Made by a program: the position numbers and the translations under genes. Of a DNA stretch of 64,000 nucleotides, positions 18,701 through 26,193 are shown in pieces. Source of the stretch: Verrucomicrobiota bacterium (GTDB lineage: Bacteria > Verrucomicrobiota > Verrucomicrobiia > Opitutales > UBA953); NCBI GenBank assembly GCA_015061905.1, contig SUVQ01000003.1, positions 149,581 through 213,580 on the forward strand, read 5' to 3'. A model generated the notes under the pieces. The model saw nothing but the letters and a program-made list of their open reading frames with translations, had not been told where the DNA came from and ran no database searches. Each line of letters starts with the position of its first letter. The first letter of the stretch is position 1.

Positions 18701-21617
18701 TAACGCTAATTTTTATGATTTTGATCACAAGTCTACCCATTTTTCTGATCTTAGCGGTGCGAAATTTATTCGGGCGAACCTCACGAGAGCGGATTTGCGT
18801 TACGCTACGTTCACGAATGCTAATTTTACGAATGCTAATCTTACGAATGCGTATTTGAGGGACGCTGAGCTGGGTGGTGCGAATTTTACGGGAGCAGATC
18901 TTCGTGGCGCGTCATACGAGGAAATCTACTTAGACGACGCAGAGATAAAAAACACGATTCTTACGGATGGCGATATTTCCGGGTTTTCTATGACTTCTAC
19001 TGAGGATAATTTTGTTGTTCGAAAGTACACCCCAAAAGTAGAAGGTGGCGAGTCTATAAGTGCAAAAATACAGGAGGATGCGACAATTTCCGGAGGTGCC
19101 GTCTTGTCGGTGGCGGAAGGGGGCGCGCTGGATATCAGCACTATAACGCTGGCGTTCGGCATTGATAATGAAGACGAAACGATTTCGTCTATTTCCGTTG
19201 CAGAGAGCGGGAGCGTGACGCTTGCGAGCGGCGCGAAAATCGTGATCGATTACGCGGGAAGGTTTAACGAAAACACGCGTTTCGCCGTGATGAATTGGAC
19301 GGATTCGTCAAGCATCGTCGGTTTGAACTCGCTGACGAAGGGCGGAACGCTTTCGCTTTTTGTGGATGGCGCGGTTTACGACGATACTTTGTGGGATTTT
19401 TCGACGGAGAACAATGCGCTGACGATTTTCGGTGTCGCTACGAGCGTAGCCCCCGACCCGGATCTGCCCGACCCCGATGAGCCGATTATTCCCGATCCGG
19501 ATGTGCCTGTTATTCCGGAGGAGCCGGATCGTGTTGTTATCAGCTCGGCTTCGCAGAGTGTGGATTTAACGGAGACTGATTCCTCCGCCGATTTTGACGG
19601 CTCCCTAACGGTATTTTCCGGAACGGTTTCCGGGGCGGGAAGTTTGAATTCGGCGGGAACGCTGACTTTTTCCGGCGACGCGAGCACGCACACGGGAACG
19701 ACAAACATCACCTCGGGAACGTTTACGGTTTCCGGAAGCGCAAAGCTCGGCACGGGCGATTTCGACATCTCGGGAACGTTGGCGATTTCCGGCTCTCGGA
19801 CATTTTCCAACGCGACGAGAGGAACCGGAACTTTGCGCATCGCGTCCGGCACGACGACGTTTACAAACGACGTTGGCGTAAAAACCTTTGCCGTTTCTCA
19901 AGGTGCTTCGGCAACGCTGAGCGCGGGCGTTGATTTAACCCGCGCGGACGCGGAAGCACAAGTCGCGGGAACGCTCAATTTACTTGGTACTCGAACGTTC
20001 TCGGCGAAAACGAGCGGGAACGGTAAAATTTCCTTGGCTTCGGGTTCGGATGTTTCGTTTGCGAAAGCGGTCGGCGTAAAAACACTTGCCGTGGAAAACG
20101 GAGCGACGCTTCGCGGGAGCGTAAGCATGACGCACGGCGCAGATGCGAAGATTTCGCTCGCGGGAACGCTCGTGCTTAATCCGGACAAGGGTGAAAAAGT
20201 TTCGCTCGGCGGCGGGCGTGTCGAAATTGCAAGTTCGGCAAAGCTCGATCTTGTCGGAAGCAACTCGCCGTTTGTGCGTGCGACTTCGGCTCAAATCGAA
20301 GCGTTGGAAAACGGGGAACGCGTTACGATTTTTGAAGGCGGAGCCGTTTCCGGTAACGTGCTTGCGTTCCTCCGAACGGACGCAGATCTTTCTGCCTACG
20401 CTCAAAACTATGCCGTAATCTACGATGAATCAAATGGCGGACTTTCTGTCCGGGTTGTGAAGAATGCCTCTGTATTGATGGACGGAACGGACACGAGTGA
20501 ACTTTCGGCAAGTTTTGTCGATTGGGCGTTGTCTGACGCGAACGATGCGCTGAACTCTCTCTCAACGGGGTTTGTCAGTGCGGCAGCGTGGAACAATCTT
20601 TCCGGCGGGAATGATCCGCTTCTGAACGCGATTCTTGCCAAAGATGCGGGAACGGCACGGGCGATTCTTGATCGGCTTTCGCCGAAAAGCTATGCGGCGA
20701 TGATTGCGATGCCGGTTGAAGCGTTCAACGCTGACGCGCGTAGCATTTTCGCACGTTTGGAGCAACGCCGTTACGACCGCTTCTCAAAACGTGCTCAGTG
20801 GGAGTTCTTTGCTCAGTTGCAAACAAACTCCGTTGAAAACGACACGGCGACGGATGCGCCGACGTTTGACTTCGACACGACGGGACTCCTTGCCGGTGCC
20901 GATTACAAGCTCGACCAAAACACGGTGCTCGGTGTCGCACTCGGTGCAAGCACGGGAGAAGCGAAGGTGCACAACGGCGGCGGTAAAATCGAATCAACCG
21001 ACTTCCGCGTTACCGGATTTGCCGGGAAGACGATTGAAAACTACTTCGTCAATGCGGGCGCGCAACTCGGCTATGCAAGCTACGACATCAAGCGCAACAC
21101 CGATTACGGGAACGCAAGCGGCGACACGACCGGCTGGAGCGCGGGGCTTTTTGCCGACGCGGGAACGGTGGTTATACTATCCGAAGCGAAGAAAATCTAC
21201 GCGACGCCGTATATCGGGCTCGCCTACATGCACACGCAGGCGGATGCGTTTACGGAAAGCGGAATCGACAAGGCGTTTGACGCGGATGCGATTTCCGGCG
21301 ACAGCCTTCGCGCCCGCGTAGGTTGCGGATTTTCGTGGGGCTTTTCGGCGTCGGGAGCGGTTTGGCGCTTGGGCTTAGACGTTGCGTTCTCGCATGATTT
21401 TCTCGGCGACGAAGTCGATGTCGACGTAACGACGCAAGACGGCTCTTCGATCACGGAAACGGCGAAAGCTCTTCCGGAAGATATGTTCTCGATCGGACCG
21501 AGCTTCAACGTGGATGTCTCGTCGAGCGCAAGTGTCTATGGCGGCTACTCGTTTAACGCGGGAACGGATGCTTCCGTAAACCACAGCGCGAACGTCGGCT
21601 TCCGTATGCGTTTTTAA
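15720..21617 (+). CDS. Giant pentapeptide-repeat autotransporter: signal peptide, pentapeptide-repeat passenger, Pro/Asp linker, autotransporter-associated repeats, beta-barrel
   Basis: Signal MKTKLSLLTLFACAAGTTLFA; hundreds of residues of A(N/D)LxxA/TLxxANF repeats; linker DPDLPDPDEPIIPDPDVPVIPEEPD; AGTLTFSGDASTHTGTTNITSGTFTVSG-type repeats; C-terminal autotransporter barrel ending in F (SVNHSANVGFRMRF). Confidence 0.92.
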   Translation: MTMKTKLSLLTLFACAAGTTLFADYENYDGRDLTGQDFFFASLSNSSWIKSTLADVRLSNATLINANFTGANLTNANLRYATLTGSIFDNAIINGADFGDVKGFTTTQLYSTLSYKTKDLSGIYFGENELSGWDFSGQCLVDASLSGATVTGANFTNSDLTNTRLSRATLTGANFTNAIINGSFLDSTIGFTATQLYSTASYKSKDLSRVCLSDNEMSGWNFSGQNLSGANLDGAMLVGADFVNANLTNAWFCGGNYATLTDANFTNANLTNAYLRDAELGGANFTDAEIVGADLSSTIGFTATQLYSTASYKSKDLSGVRLSDNKMSGWNFSGQNLSGASLVGAMLVGADFVNANLTNAYMRGVRAGEAKFVEADLTGADFYEANLLGVDFTSANLSSVTLTGANLTSAHLRGAKLGGANFTDAEIVGADLDSAVANGFTATQLYSTASYKSKDLSRVCLSDNEMSGWNFSGQNLSGANLDGAMLVGADFVNANLTNAWFCGGNYATLTDANFTNANLTNAYLRDAKLGGANFTDAEIVGADLGSTVINGFTAGQLYSTASYKSKNLSGIGLSNNDLSGWNLTGQNLLEADFANANLSFASLAEVDLTSANLGYATLTGSNLEGANLKGTTLVGVNFTDAEIVRADLGSTVINGFTAGQLYSTASYKSKNLSGIGLSNNDLSEWNLAGQNLLEADFVNANLSFASLAEVDLTSANLGYATLRGADFTGATLTGFVCVYGVSAEDAIFTDADLSDAHFYEPSYPFYSSSFSSNLSGAKFIRASLTRANLRYATLTDANFTDADLTDAGLRYATLRGANFTRANLRYATLTDADFTDSVITGANFDSSDLMLSQLYSTKSYKDKNLSGVLLNCLNLSEGDFKGQNLTSADLSFATLTNADFTGATLTNVLIAAVSAQNVNFTDSDLSDANFCSFHHNPTHFSDLSGAKFIRAKLTSADLSFATLTNADFTGATLTNVLIAAVSAQNVNFTDSDLSNANFYDFDHKSTHFSDLSGAKFIRANLTRADLRYATFTNANFTNANLTNAYLRDAELGGANFTGADLRGASYEEIYLDDAEIKNTILTDGDISGFSMTSTEDNFVVRKYTPKVEGGESISAKIQEDATISGGAVLSVAEGGALDISTITLAFGIDNEDETISSISVAESGSVTLASGAKIVIDYAGRFNENTRFAVMNWTDSSSIVGLNSLTKGGTLSLFVDGAVYDDTLWDFSTENNALTIFGVATSVAPDPDLPDPDEPIIPDPDVPVIPEEPDRVVISSASQSVDLTETDSSADFDGSLTVFSGTVSGAGSLNSAGTLTFSGDASTHTGTTNITSGTFTVSGSAKLGTGDFDISGTLAISGSRTFSNATRGTGTLRIASGTTTFTNDVGVKTFAVSQGASATLSAGVDLTRADAEAQVAGTLNLLGTRTFSAKTSGNGKISLASGSDVSFAKAVGVKTLAVENGATLRGSVSMTHGADAKISLAGTLVLNPDKGEKVSLGGGRVEIASSAKLDLVGSNSPFVRATSAQIEALENGERVTIFEGGAVSGNVLAFLRTDADLSAYAQNYAVIYDESNGGLSVRVVKNASVLMDGTDTSELSASFVDWALSDANDALNSLSTGFVSAAAWNNLSGGNDPLLNAILAKDAGTARAILDRLSPKSYAAMIAMPVEAFNADARSIFARLEQRRYDRFSKRAQWEFFAQLQTNSVENDTATDAPTFDFDTTGLLAGADYKLDQNTVLGVALGASTGEAKVHNGGGKIESTDFRVTGFAGKTIENYFVNAGAQLGYASYDIKRNTDYGNASGDTTGWSAGLFADAGTVVILSEAKKIYATPYIGLAYMHTQADAFTESGIDKAFDADAISGDSLRARVGCGFSWGFSASGAVWRLGLDVAFSHDFLGDEVDVDVTTQDGSSITETAKALPEDMFSIGPSFNVDVSSSASVYGGYSFNAGTDASVNHSANVGFRMRF
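16025..18900 (+). repeat. Intragenic tandem module repeats in the pentapeptide-repeat passenger
   Basis: Seven occurrences of a (GFTA)xQLYSTxSYKxKxLSG...LSGWNFSGQNL module beginning near 16025, 16286, 16616, 17032, 17370, 17682 and 18270; the 16286 and 17032 units are almost identical over ~320 bp. Confidence 0.9.
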
Positions 21618-21634
21618 AGATTATTGAGATGATT

Positions 21635-21668
21635 TGCGTTCCCATGGTTTCGGCTACGGGAACGCATG
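21635..21668. terminator. Terminator hairpin built from an inverted pair of the GGGAACG word
   Basis: tgcgttccc-atggtttcggctac-gggaacgcatgtttttt downstream of the autotransporter gene. Confidence 0.8.
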
Positions 21669-21696
21669 TTTTTTAGAAGCGCGGAAACACGCCGCC

Positions 21697-21773
21697 GTAT
21701 ACGGATTTTTTTTACAAAATCGTGTTTCTGCGGCTCCGTGAGTGCGTTTTTATCCCCGCGATTCTTTGCGAGG
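21697..21773. repeat. Right copy of repeat R
   Basis: gtatacggattttttttacaaaatcgtgtttctgcggctccgtgagtgcgtttttatccccgcgattctttgcgagg; matches 14824-14896. Confidence 0.8.
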
Positions 21774-21801
21774 AGAGAGAGTTGCGAATGCTTTTTTCGG
21801 A

Positions 21802-23001
21802 TTATTTTTCGGCGAGGCGATAGATTTTGAGAATGTCGCCGGAAAAGAGTTTGCGGAAATTGCCTTGCGGGATTTCGTTGCCGTCGCGGGAACGCCCGAG
21901 CACGGCTTTTTTCGCCATTTCTTCAAAGCGCGAATCATCGGGAACGCCGAGCTCGCGCATCGTTGTCGGCAACGCCATTTCTTTGTAAAACTCGACTAAT
22001 GCGGCGATTCCGGCTTGAGCGGTTTCGAGGTCGTTTTTCCCTGCGGGAACGCCGAAAACATTTTTCGCAAACTGTGCGAGTTTTGCCGATTTTTCCGGAA
22101 GAATAAATTTCATCCATGCGGGCGTAACGACGGCGAGCCCCGCGCCGTGAGCGACATCGTAAACCGCGCTGATTTCGTGCTCCATGCCGTGGCAGGCCCA
22201 GTCCTGAACGCGTCCGAGCCCGAGCAGATTGTTGTGCGCAATCGTTCCCGCGAAGCCGATTTCCGCCCAAGCGTCGTAATTTTGCGGGTCGGCGAGGAGT
22301 TTGGGTGCGTTGCGGATGATGGTTTTTAAAACACTTTCGCAAAGCCCGTCGGTAATTTCGCAGTGCGGCGTGTCCGAAAAATAGCGTTCGAAAATGTGGC
22401 TCATCATATCGCTCACGCCGTTGGCGATTTGGTTGGGCGGAAGCGTGAAAAACAGCTCCGGATTAACGATGCTGAAAACGGGGCGCAGTTTTTCGTCGCC
22501 GTAGCCGAGCTTGTAGCCGCTTGTTTCGTCCGTAATCACGGTGTTGGGGCTCATTTCGGAGCCGGTCGCCGGAATTGTAAGCACCGTTGCGACGGGAACG
22601 GCGGTTTTCAGCGGACGGCGGGCGACGAAAGTTTCCCAGATGTCGCCGTTTTCGGCATCAATGCCGGCGGCAATGGCTTTGGCGGAATCGATAACGCTTC
22701 CGCCGCCGACGGCGAGAATGAACGAAACTTTGTGTTCCCGGCAAAGCCGAATCCCTTCGCGGACGAGTTCAAGTCGCGGGTTGGGAACGACGCCGCCGAG
22801 CTCAACAAAGCGAATGCCGCGTTCCCGCAGAGCGGAAACCGTTGTATCGTAAAGCCCGATACGTTTAATTGCGTTCCCGCCGAAATGCAAAAGCACGGTT
22901 GCGTTTTTTCCGGCAAAACGCTCCGTCAGTTCTCCGACTTGCGCTTGCGTGCCGCGCCCGAAAACCCAATGCGTCGGGCAGGAGTAAGTAAAATTTTCCA
23001 C
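21802..23001 (-). CDS. Iron-containing alcohol dehydrogenase
   Basis: MENFTYSCPTHWVFGRGTQAQVGEL, GGGSVIDSAKAIAAG, TVLTIPATGSEMSPNTVITDE, DWACHGMEHEISAVYDVAHGAGLAVV. Confidence 0.92.
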   Translation of the reverse strand: MENFTYSCPTHWVFGRGTQAQVGELTERFAGKNATVLLHFGGNAIKRIGLYDTTVSALRERGIRFVELGGVVPNPRLELVREGIRLCREHKVSFILAVGGGSVIDSAKAIAAGIDAENGDIWETFVARRPLKTAVPVATVLTIPATGSEMSPNTVITDETSGYKLGYGDEKLRPVFSIVNPELFFTLPPNQIANGVSDMMSHIFERYFSDTPHCEITDGLCESVLKTIIRNAPKLLADPQNYDAWAEIGFAGTIAHNNLLGLGRVQDWACHGMEHEISAVYDVAHGAGLAVVTPAWMKFILPEKSAKLAQFAKNVFGVPAGKNDLETAQAGIAALVEFYKEMALPTTMRELGVPDDSRFEEMAKKAVLGRSRDGNEIPQGNFRKLFSGDILKIYRLAEK

Positions 23002-23025
23002 GATTCCGCGACTTGGTTCTTAGAG

Positions 23026-23580
23026 TCAGAGCTCGATTTTTTCTCCGTCTTTCCAAAGTTCTTCGAGGGCGTAATTTTTACGCTGTTCTTCGGAGAAAAT
23101 GTGAACGACGACGTCGAACGCATCGACGACGCACCAGCCGCTGTTCGGTTCGTTTTGAATGCGCACCTGCCCGGCGGGAACGACTTCGTGAATCGCTTTT
23201 TCGAGTTCGATGCGGAGCGCGCGCAGGTGCGGATCGGACGTTCCCGTCGCAATCACGTAATAATCCGTAACGGGGGATTTTTCGCCGAGGTAAATGATTT
23301 CGATCGCCGAAGCCTTTTTTTCTTCGAGCGCGGCGACGCAACGTTTTACCAGCCCGATTCCCGCCGAAGGATTTTCTTTAACGGCGGGGGCTTTTTTCTT
23401 TGCGGGAGATTTTTTTGCCGCGCAGGTTTTCTTTGCGGGCGTTCCCGCCGCTTTTTTCACGGTGCGCTTAGCGGTCGTGCCAACACGGCTCGCGGTAGTT
23501 TTTGTCGTCTTCGATTTGGCGGCGGCGCGCTTCGTCGTGCTCGTTTTTTTCGTTGCGGTGGTTTTCTTTGTGGTCGGCAT
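23026..23580 (-). CDS. rsfS: Ribosomal silencing factor RsfS with K/T/A-rich N-terminal extension
   Basis: C-terminal half [51 protein letters not shown]...[30 protein letters not shown]-terminus [26 protein letters not shown]. Confidence 0.85.
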   Translation of the reverse strand: MPTTKKTTATKKTSTTKRAAAKSKTTKTTASRVGTTAKRTVKKAAGTPAKKTCAAKKSPAKKKAPAVKENPSAGIGLVKRCVAALEEKKASAIEIIYLGEKSPVTDYYVIATGTSDPHLRALRIELEKAIHEVVPAGQVRIQNEPNSGWCVVDAFDVVVHIFSEEQRKNYALEELWKDGEKIEL

Positions 23581-24469
23581 GGCGGCTGTAAAGATGATGA
23601 CTTTGAATGATAGTTAAAACGGATTGCGGCAGGCAATCGCGGAGTTCGTCAAATTTTCCTGCGGCGATTTTTTCGCGGATTTCGGTCGAAGACAAATCGA
23701 TGCGCGGGAGCGGGAGCGGAACGACGCGGGCGAGCTTTTGGAGCGGCGCGGGAACGTCCGGCAGGGAATCTGCGTCGCGGCACATTACGCCGAAGGTTAC
23801 CTTGCGGCAAAGTTTTTCGGCGGCATGCCATCGGTCGAGCCGGGCGAGTTGGTCTGCTCCGAAAATCCAGAAAAAATCGGCTCGCGGGAGCGTATCTTCA
23901 AAATGCTCCACGGTGAGAATGGACCAGCTTTTTCCGCCTTGTTCGATTTCCCAAGTCGAAATTTCCGTTCCCGTTTCGCCGCGTAGGGCGGAGCGGAGCA
24001 TTTCGAGGCGCAACTTTGCGGGCGCGCCGGGTGCGTTGTTTTTCAGCGGAGATTGAGCGGCGGGAACGAAAATGAGGCGATCGAGGCGGAGCGTTTTTTT
24101 GGCGGCGCGGGCGAGCTCCAAATGCGCGTTGTGAATGGGGTCGAAACTGCCGCCGAAAATCCCGATTCGCTGCCGCCGGAAAAGCCGGAAAAACGCTTCG
24201 CCTTTTTCGGGAACGCAATCCGGTCCGCCGCGCGAAAACGGATTACAGCGCAAAACCCGCCATGCCGCCAAAAGCGTTCCCGTAAAAAAACCGTGCTTTA
24301 TCAGGGCTTGGCGGGCATATTCCGAGCAAGTCGGCGTAAATCTGCAAAATCCGTTTCCGCCGAAAACGGCATGAAGGGCGGGCGAAATAATTTTTTGATA
24401 AAACCGGATAATTGCAATTCCGACAAAAACGCCCGGACGCCTAAAAATGTTCGCCACGTTTTGTTTCAT
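23468..24469 (-). CDS. nadD: Fusion ORF: YidD (membrane protein insertion efficiency factor) plus nicotinate-nucleotide adenylyltransferase
   Basis: Residues 1-90 YidD ([69 protein letters not shown]), then [25 protein letters not shown]...[14 protein letters not shown]...STEIREKIA. Confidence 0.88.
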   Translation of the reverse strand: MKQNVANIFRRPGVFVGIAIIRFYQKIISPALHAVFGGNGFCRFTPTCSEYARQALIKHGFFTGTLLAAWRVLRCNPFSRGGPDCVPEKGEAFFRLFRRQRIGIFGGSFDPIHNAHLELARAAKKTLRLDRLIFVPAAQSPLKNNAPGAPAKLRLEMLRSALRGETGTEISTWEIEQGGKSWSILTVEHFEDTLPRADFFWIFGADQLARLDRWHAAEKLCRKVTFGVMCRDADSLPDVPAPLQKLARVVPLPLPRIDLSSTEIREKIAAGKFDELRDCLPQSVLTIIQSHHLYSRHADHKENHRNEKNEHDEARRRQIEDDKNYREPCWHDR

Positions 24470-24873
24470 TAAGCTTTGCCGGCGGCTTGGTTTTTTCGCG
24501 CAACGCGCGAGATGATGCGCCGTGCCGCCTCGCGATAGCTTGCCTCCAAGCTTTCAAAAGAAAGTTTTTCAAAACCGCGCCGGGCAATGATAATTACGTC
24601 CCAACCGGGCGGGAACGCCGACGGATTTTTTCTGAAAATTTCGCGAAAAATGCGCTTGGCGTAATTGCGATGCACGGCGCGATTGCTCACCATTTTTTTG
24701 GAGGCGATGACGGCAAAACGCGCAAAATTCAGAGGCGTTCCCGTGTCGGGCGAGGGCGGAGCGGCGTTGACGACAAAAGGCCCGCAGTTGAACCGCGAGC
24801 CTTGTTCCCGTAAGCGGGAGAAATCGGCCTGACGCCGAAGACGTTGTGTTGCGGGGAAACGCATCCCGCGCAA
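24469..24873 (-). CDS. rnpA: Ribonuclease P protein component
   Basis: [23 protein letters not shown]...[30 protein letters not shown]...[16 protein letters not shown]. Confidence 0.92.
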   Translation of the reverse strand: MRGMRFPATQRLRRQADFSRLREQGSRFNCGPFVVNAAPPSPDTGTPLNFARFAVIASKKMVSNRAVHRNYAKRIFREIFRKNPSAFPPGWDVIIIARRGFEKLSFESLEASYREAARRIISRVARKNQAAGKA

Positions 24874-24886
24874 AAGAAAGCCGGAA

Positions 24887-25021
24887 TTAGTCGGCGAGGC
24901 GCTTGCGCCCCTGCGCGCGACGGTTGGCGATGACCTTGCGGCCGCCGCGGGTCTTCATACGAGCACGGAAACCGCACTTGCGCGCGCGGCAAACTTTGGA
25001 AGGACGATAGGTCGGTTGCAT
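24887..25021 (-). CDS. rpmH: 50S ribosomal protein L34 (missed in ORF track)
   Basis: Reverse-strand translation [44 protein letters not shown]; adjacent to rnpA. Confidence 0.95.
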   Translation of the reverse strand: MQPTYRPSKVCRARKCGFRARMKTRGGRKVIANRRAQGRKRLAD

Positions 25022-25332
25022 AGTTGTCTGGATTTAATTGTTAAATTGGAACGCACAAAAAATCATTTTTTCGGGCTTGAGGCAAGCGGATTTTTCTTGT
25101 GCTGCCGAAACGATTTTTCGCGCCGAGGAAATGATTCAAAAAACACGCATGAGTCTTTGTAAAGAGAAATAGCGTTTGCGGGCTCAAACGTAATTTGTTC
25201 TTATCTTCCGTGTGAAAATCTCTCCTTTTAGCCGCTCTGATATTTTGATGCTGTCCCCGAAAGGCGTTGATGTCCGCCCCGAAGTTCGATCGGGCGCGAG
25301 GTTTAAGTAATGTTTTTAATGTTTCCGAAGAA

Positions 25333-26193
25333 ATGACTTCTCATTTGAAGGCAGTTATTGCCGCAATCCTTTCGGCGATTCTTATGGGCGGGCTTTGTAT
25401 TTTTGTAAGGGAAAGCGATTGCAGTGCGCAGCTTTGCTCGTTCGCGCGTTTTTTTGTCGGGGCATCTTTAATGCTGTGTATCATTCGGCGAAGTTTTCGA
25501 TTTTCTTCGAAAGCGTTCGGTTCCGGAGCAAGTATCGGTCTTTGTATTCTGTTTTATTTTTTGGCGATAAAGAGCGTTCCCGCCGGAATCGCGGCACTGT
25601 TGCTTTATACGGGGCCGATTTTTGCCGTTGCGGGCGAATCCGTGTTAAGTCGGAGAATGCCGCCCTTGCGCGATTTATGTCTTATTACGGTTTCGGTTTT
25701 CGGAATTGTTCTTGTGTCGCTTGCGCCGGGTATGCCGGGCGATGCTGATCTCTGCGGAATGGGCTACGGATTGTGTTCCGGTTTTTTTTACGCGATTTAT
25801 ATTTTCTTAAACCGGAAAATTTCGGCAAGCGTTACGTTGTCTCGGCGCACGTTTTGGCAATTCGTCGGAGGCGGTGCGATTTTGCTTCCCCCTTTGTTTT
25901 TGTGTGAAACTGCGTTCCCGAATGCATTATCGGCGTGGGCGTGGCTTATTGCAATCGGAGTCGTTCACGGTTTTGTCGTATTATTACTGGTCGCTTATGC
26001 GATAAGAAAACTTCCCGCCGTACAGTTCGGCACGGTTTCCTATTTGGAGCCTGTCGTTGCGGTTGGCGTAGGATGCTTTTTTTATGGTGAAACGGTTTCG
26101 TTTTTGCAGGGAATCGGTTTCGTTTTGGTGCTTATTGCTTCGGCGATACAAACCTGCTTTACAGCCCGAAAATCCGAAAATAGGCTTTCGTAA
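25333..26193 (+). CDS. EamA/DMT-family transporter
   Basis: About 10 TM segments, two-fold repeat architecture, PVVAVGVGCFFYGETVSFLQGIGFVLVLIA. Start uncertain (25267 or 25333). Confidence 0.8.
   Translation: MTSHLKAVIAAILSAILMGGLCIFVRESDCSAQLCSFARFFVGASLMLCIIRRSFRFSSKAFGSGASIGLCILFYFLAIKSVPAGIAALLLYTGPIFAVAGESVLSRRMPPLRDLCLITVSVFGIVLVSLAPGMPGDADLCGMGYGLCSGFFYAIYIFLNRKISASVTLSRRTFWQFVGGGAILLPPLFLCETAFPNALSAWAWLIAIGVVHGFVVLLLVAYAIRKLPAVQFGTVSYLEPVVAVGVGCFFYGETVSFLQGIGFVLVLIASAIQTCFTARKSENRLS

Noticed and set aside
16025-18900. CRISPR-like array from the regular repeats in this region
   Set aside because: Repeats are in-frame coding modules of a pentapeptide-repeat protein with no unique spacers and no cas genes nearby.
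22363-23610. 415-aa + strand ORF across ADH and rsfS
   Set aside because: Antisense to two well-supported minus-strand genes; translation is Phe/Gly/Arg-biased noise.
24887-25230. oriC next to rpmH-rnpA
   Set aside because: rpmH/rnpA are often near the origin, but no dnaA, dnaN or convincing DnaA-box cluster is visible in the window.
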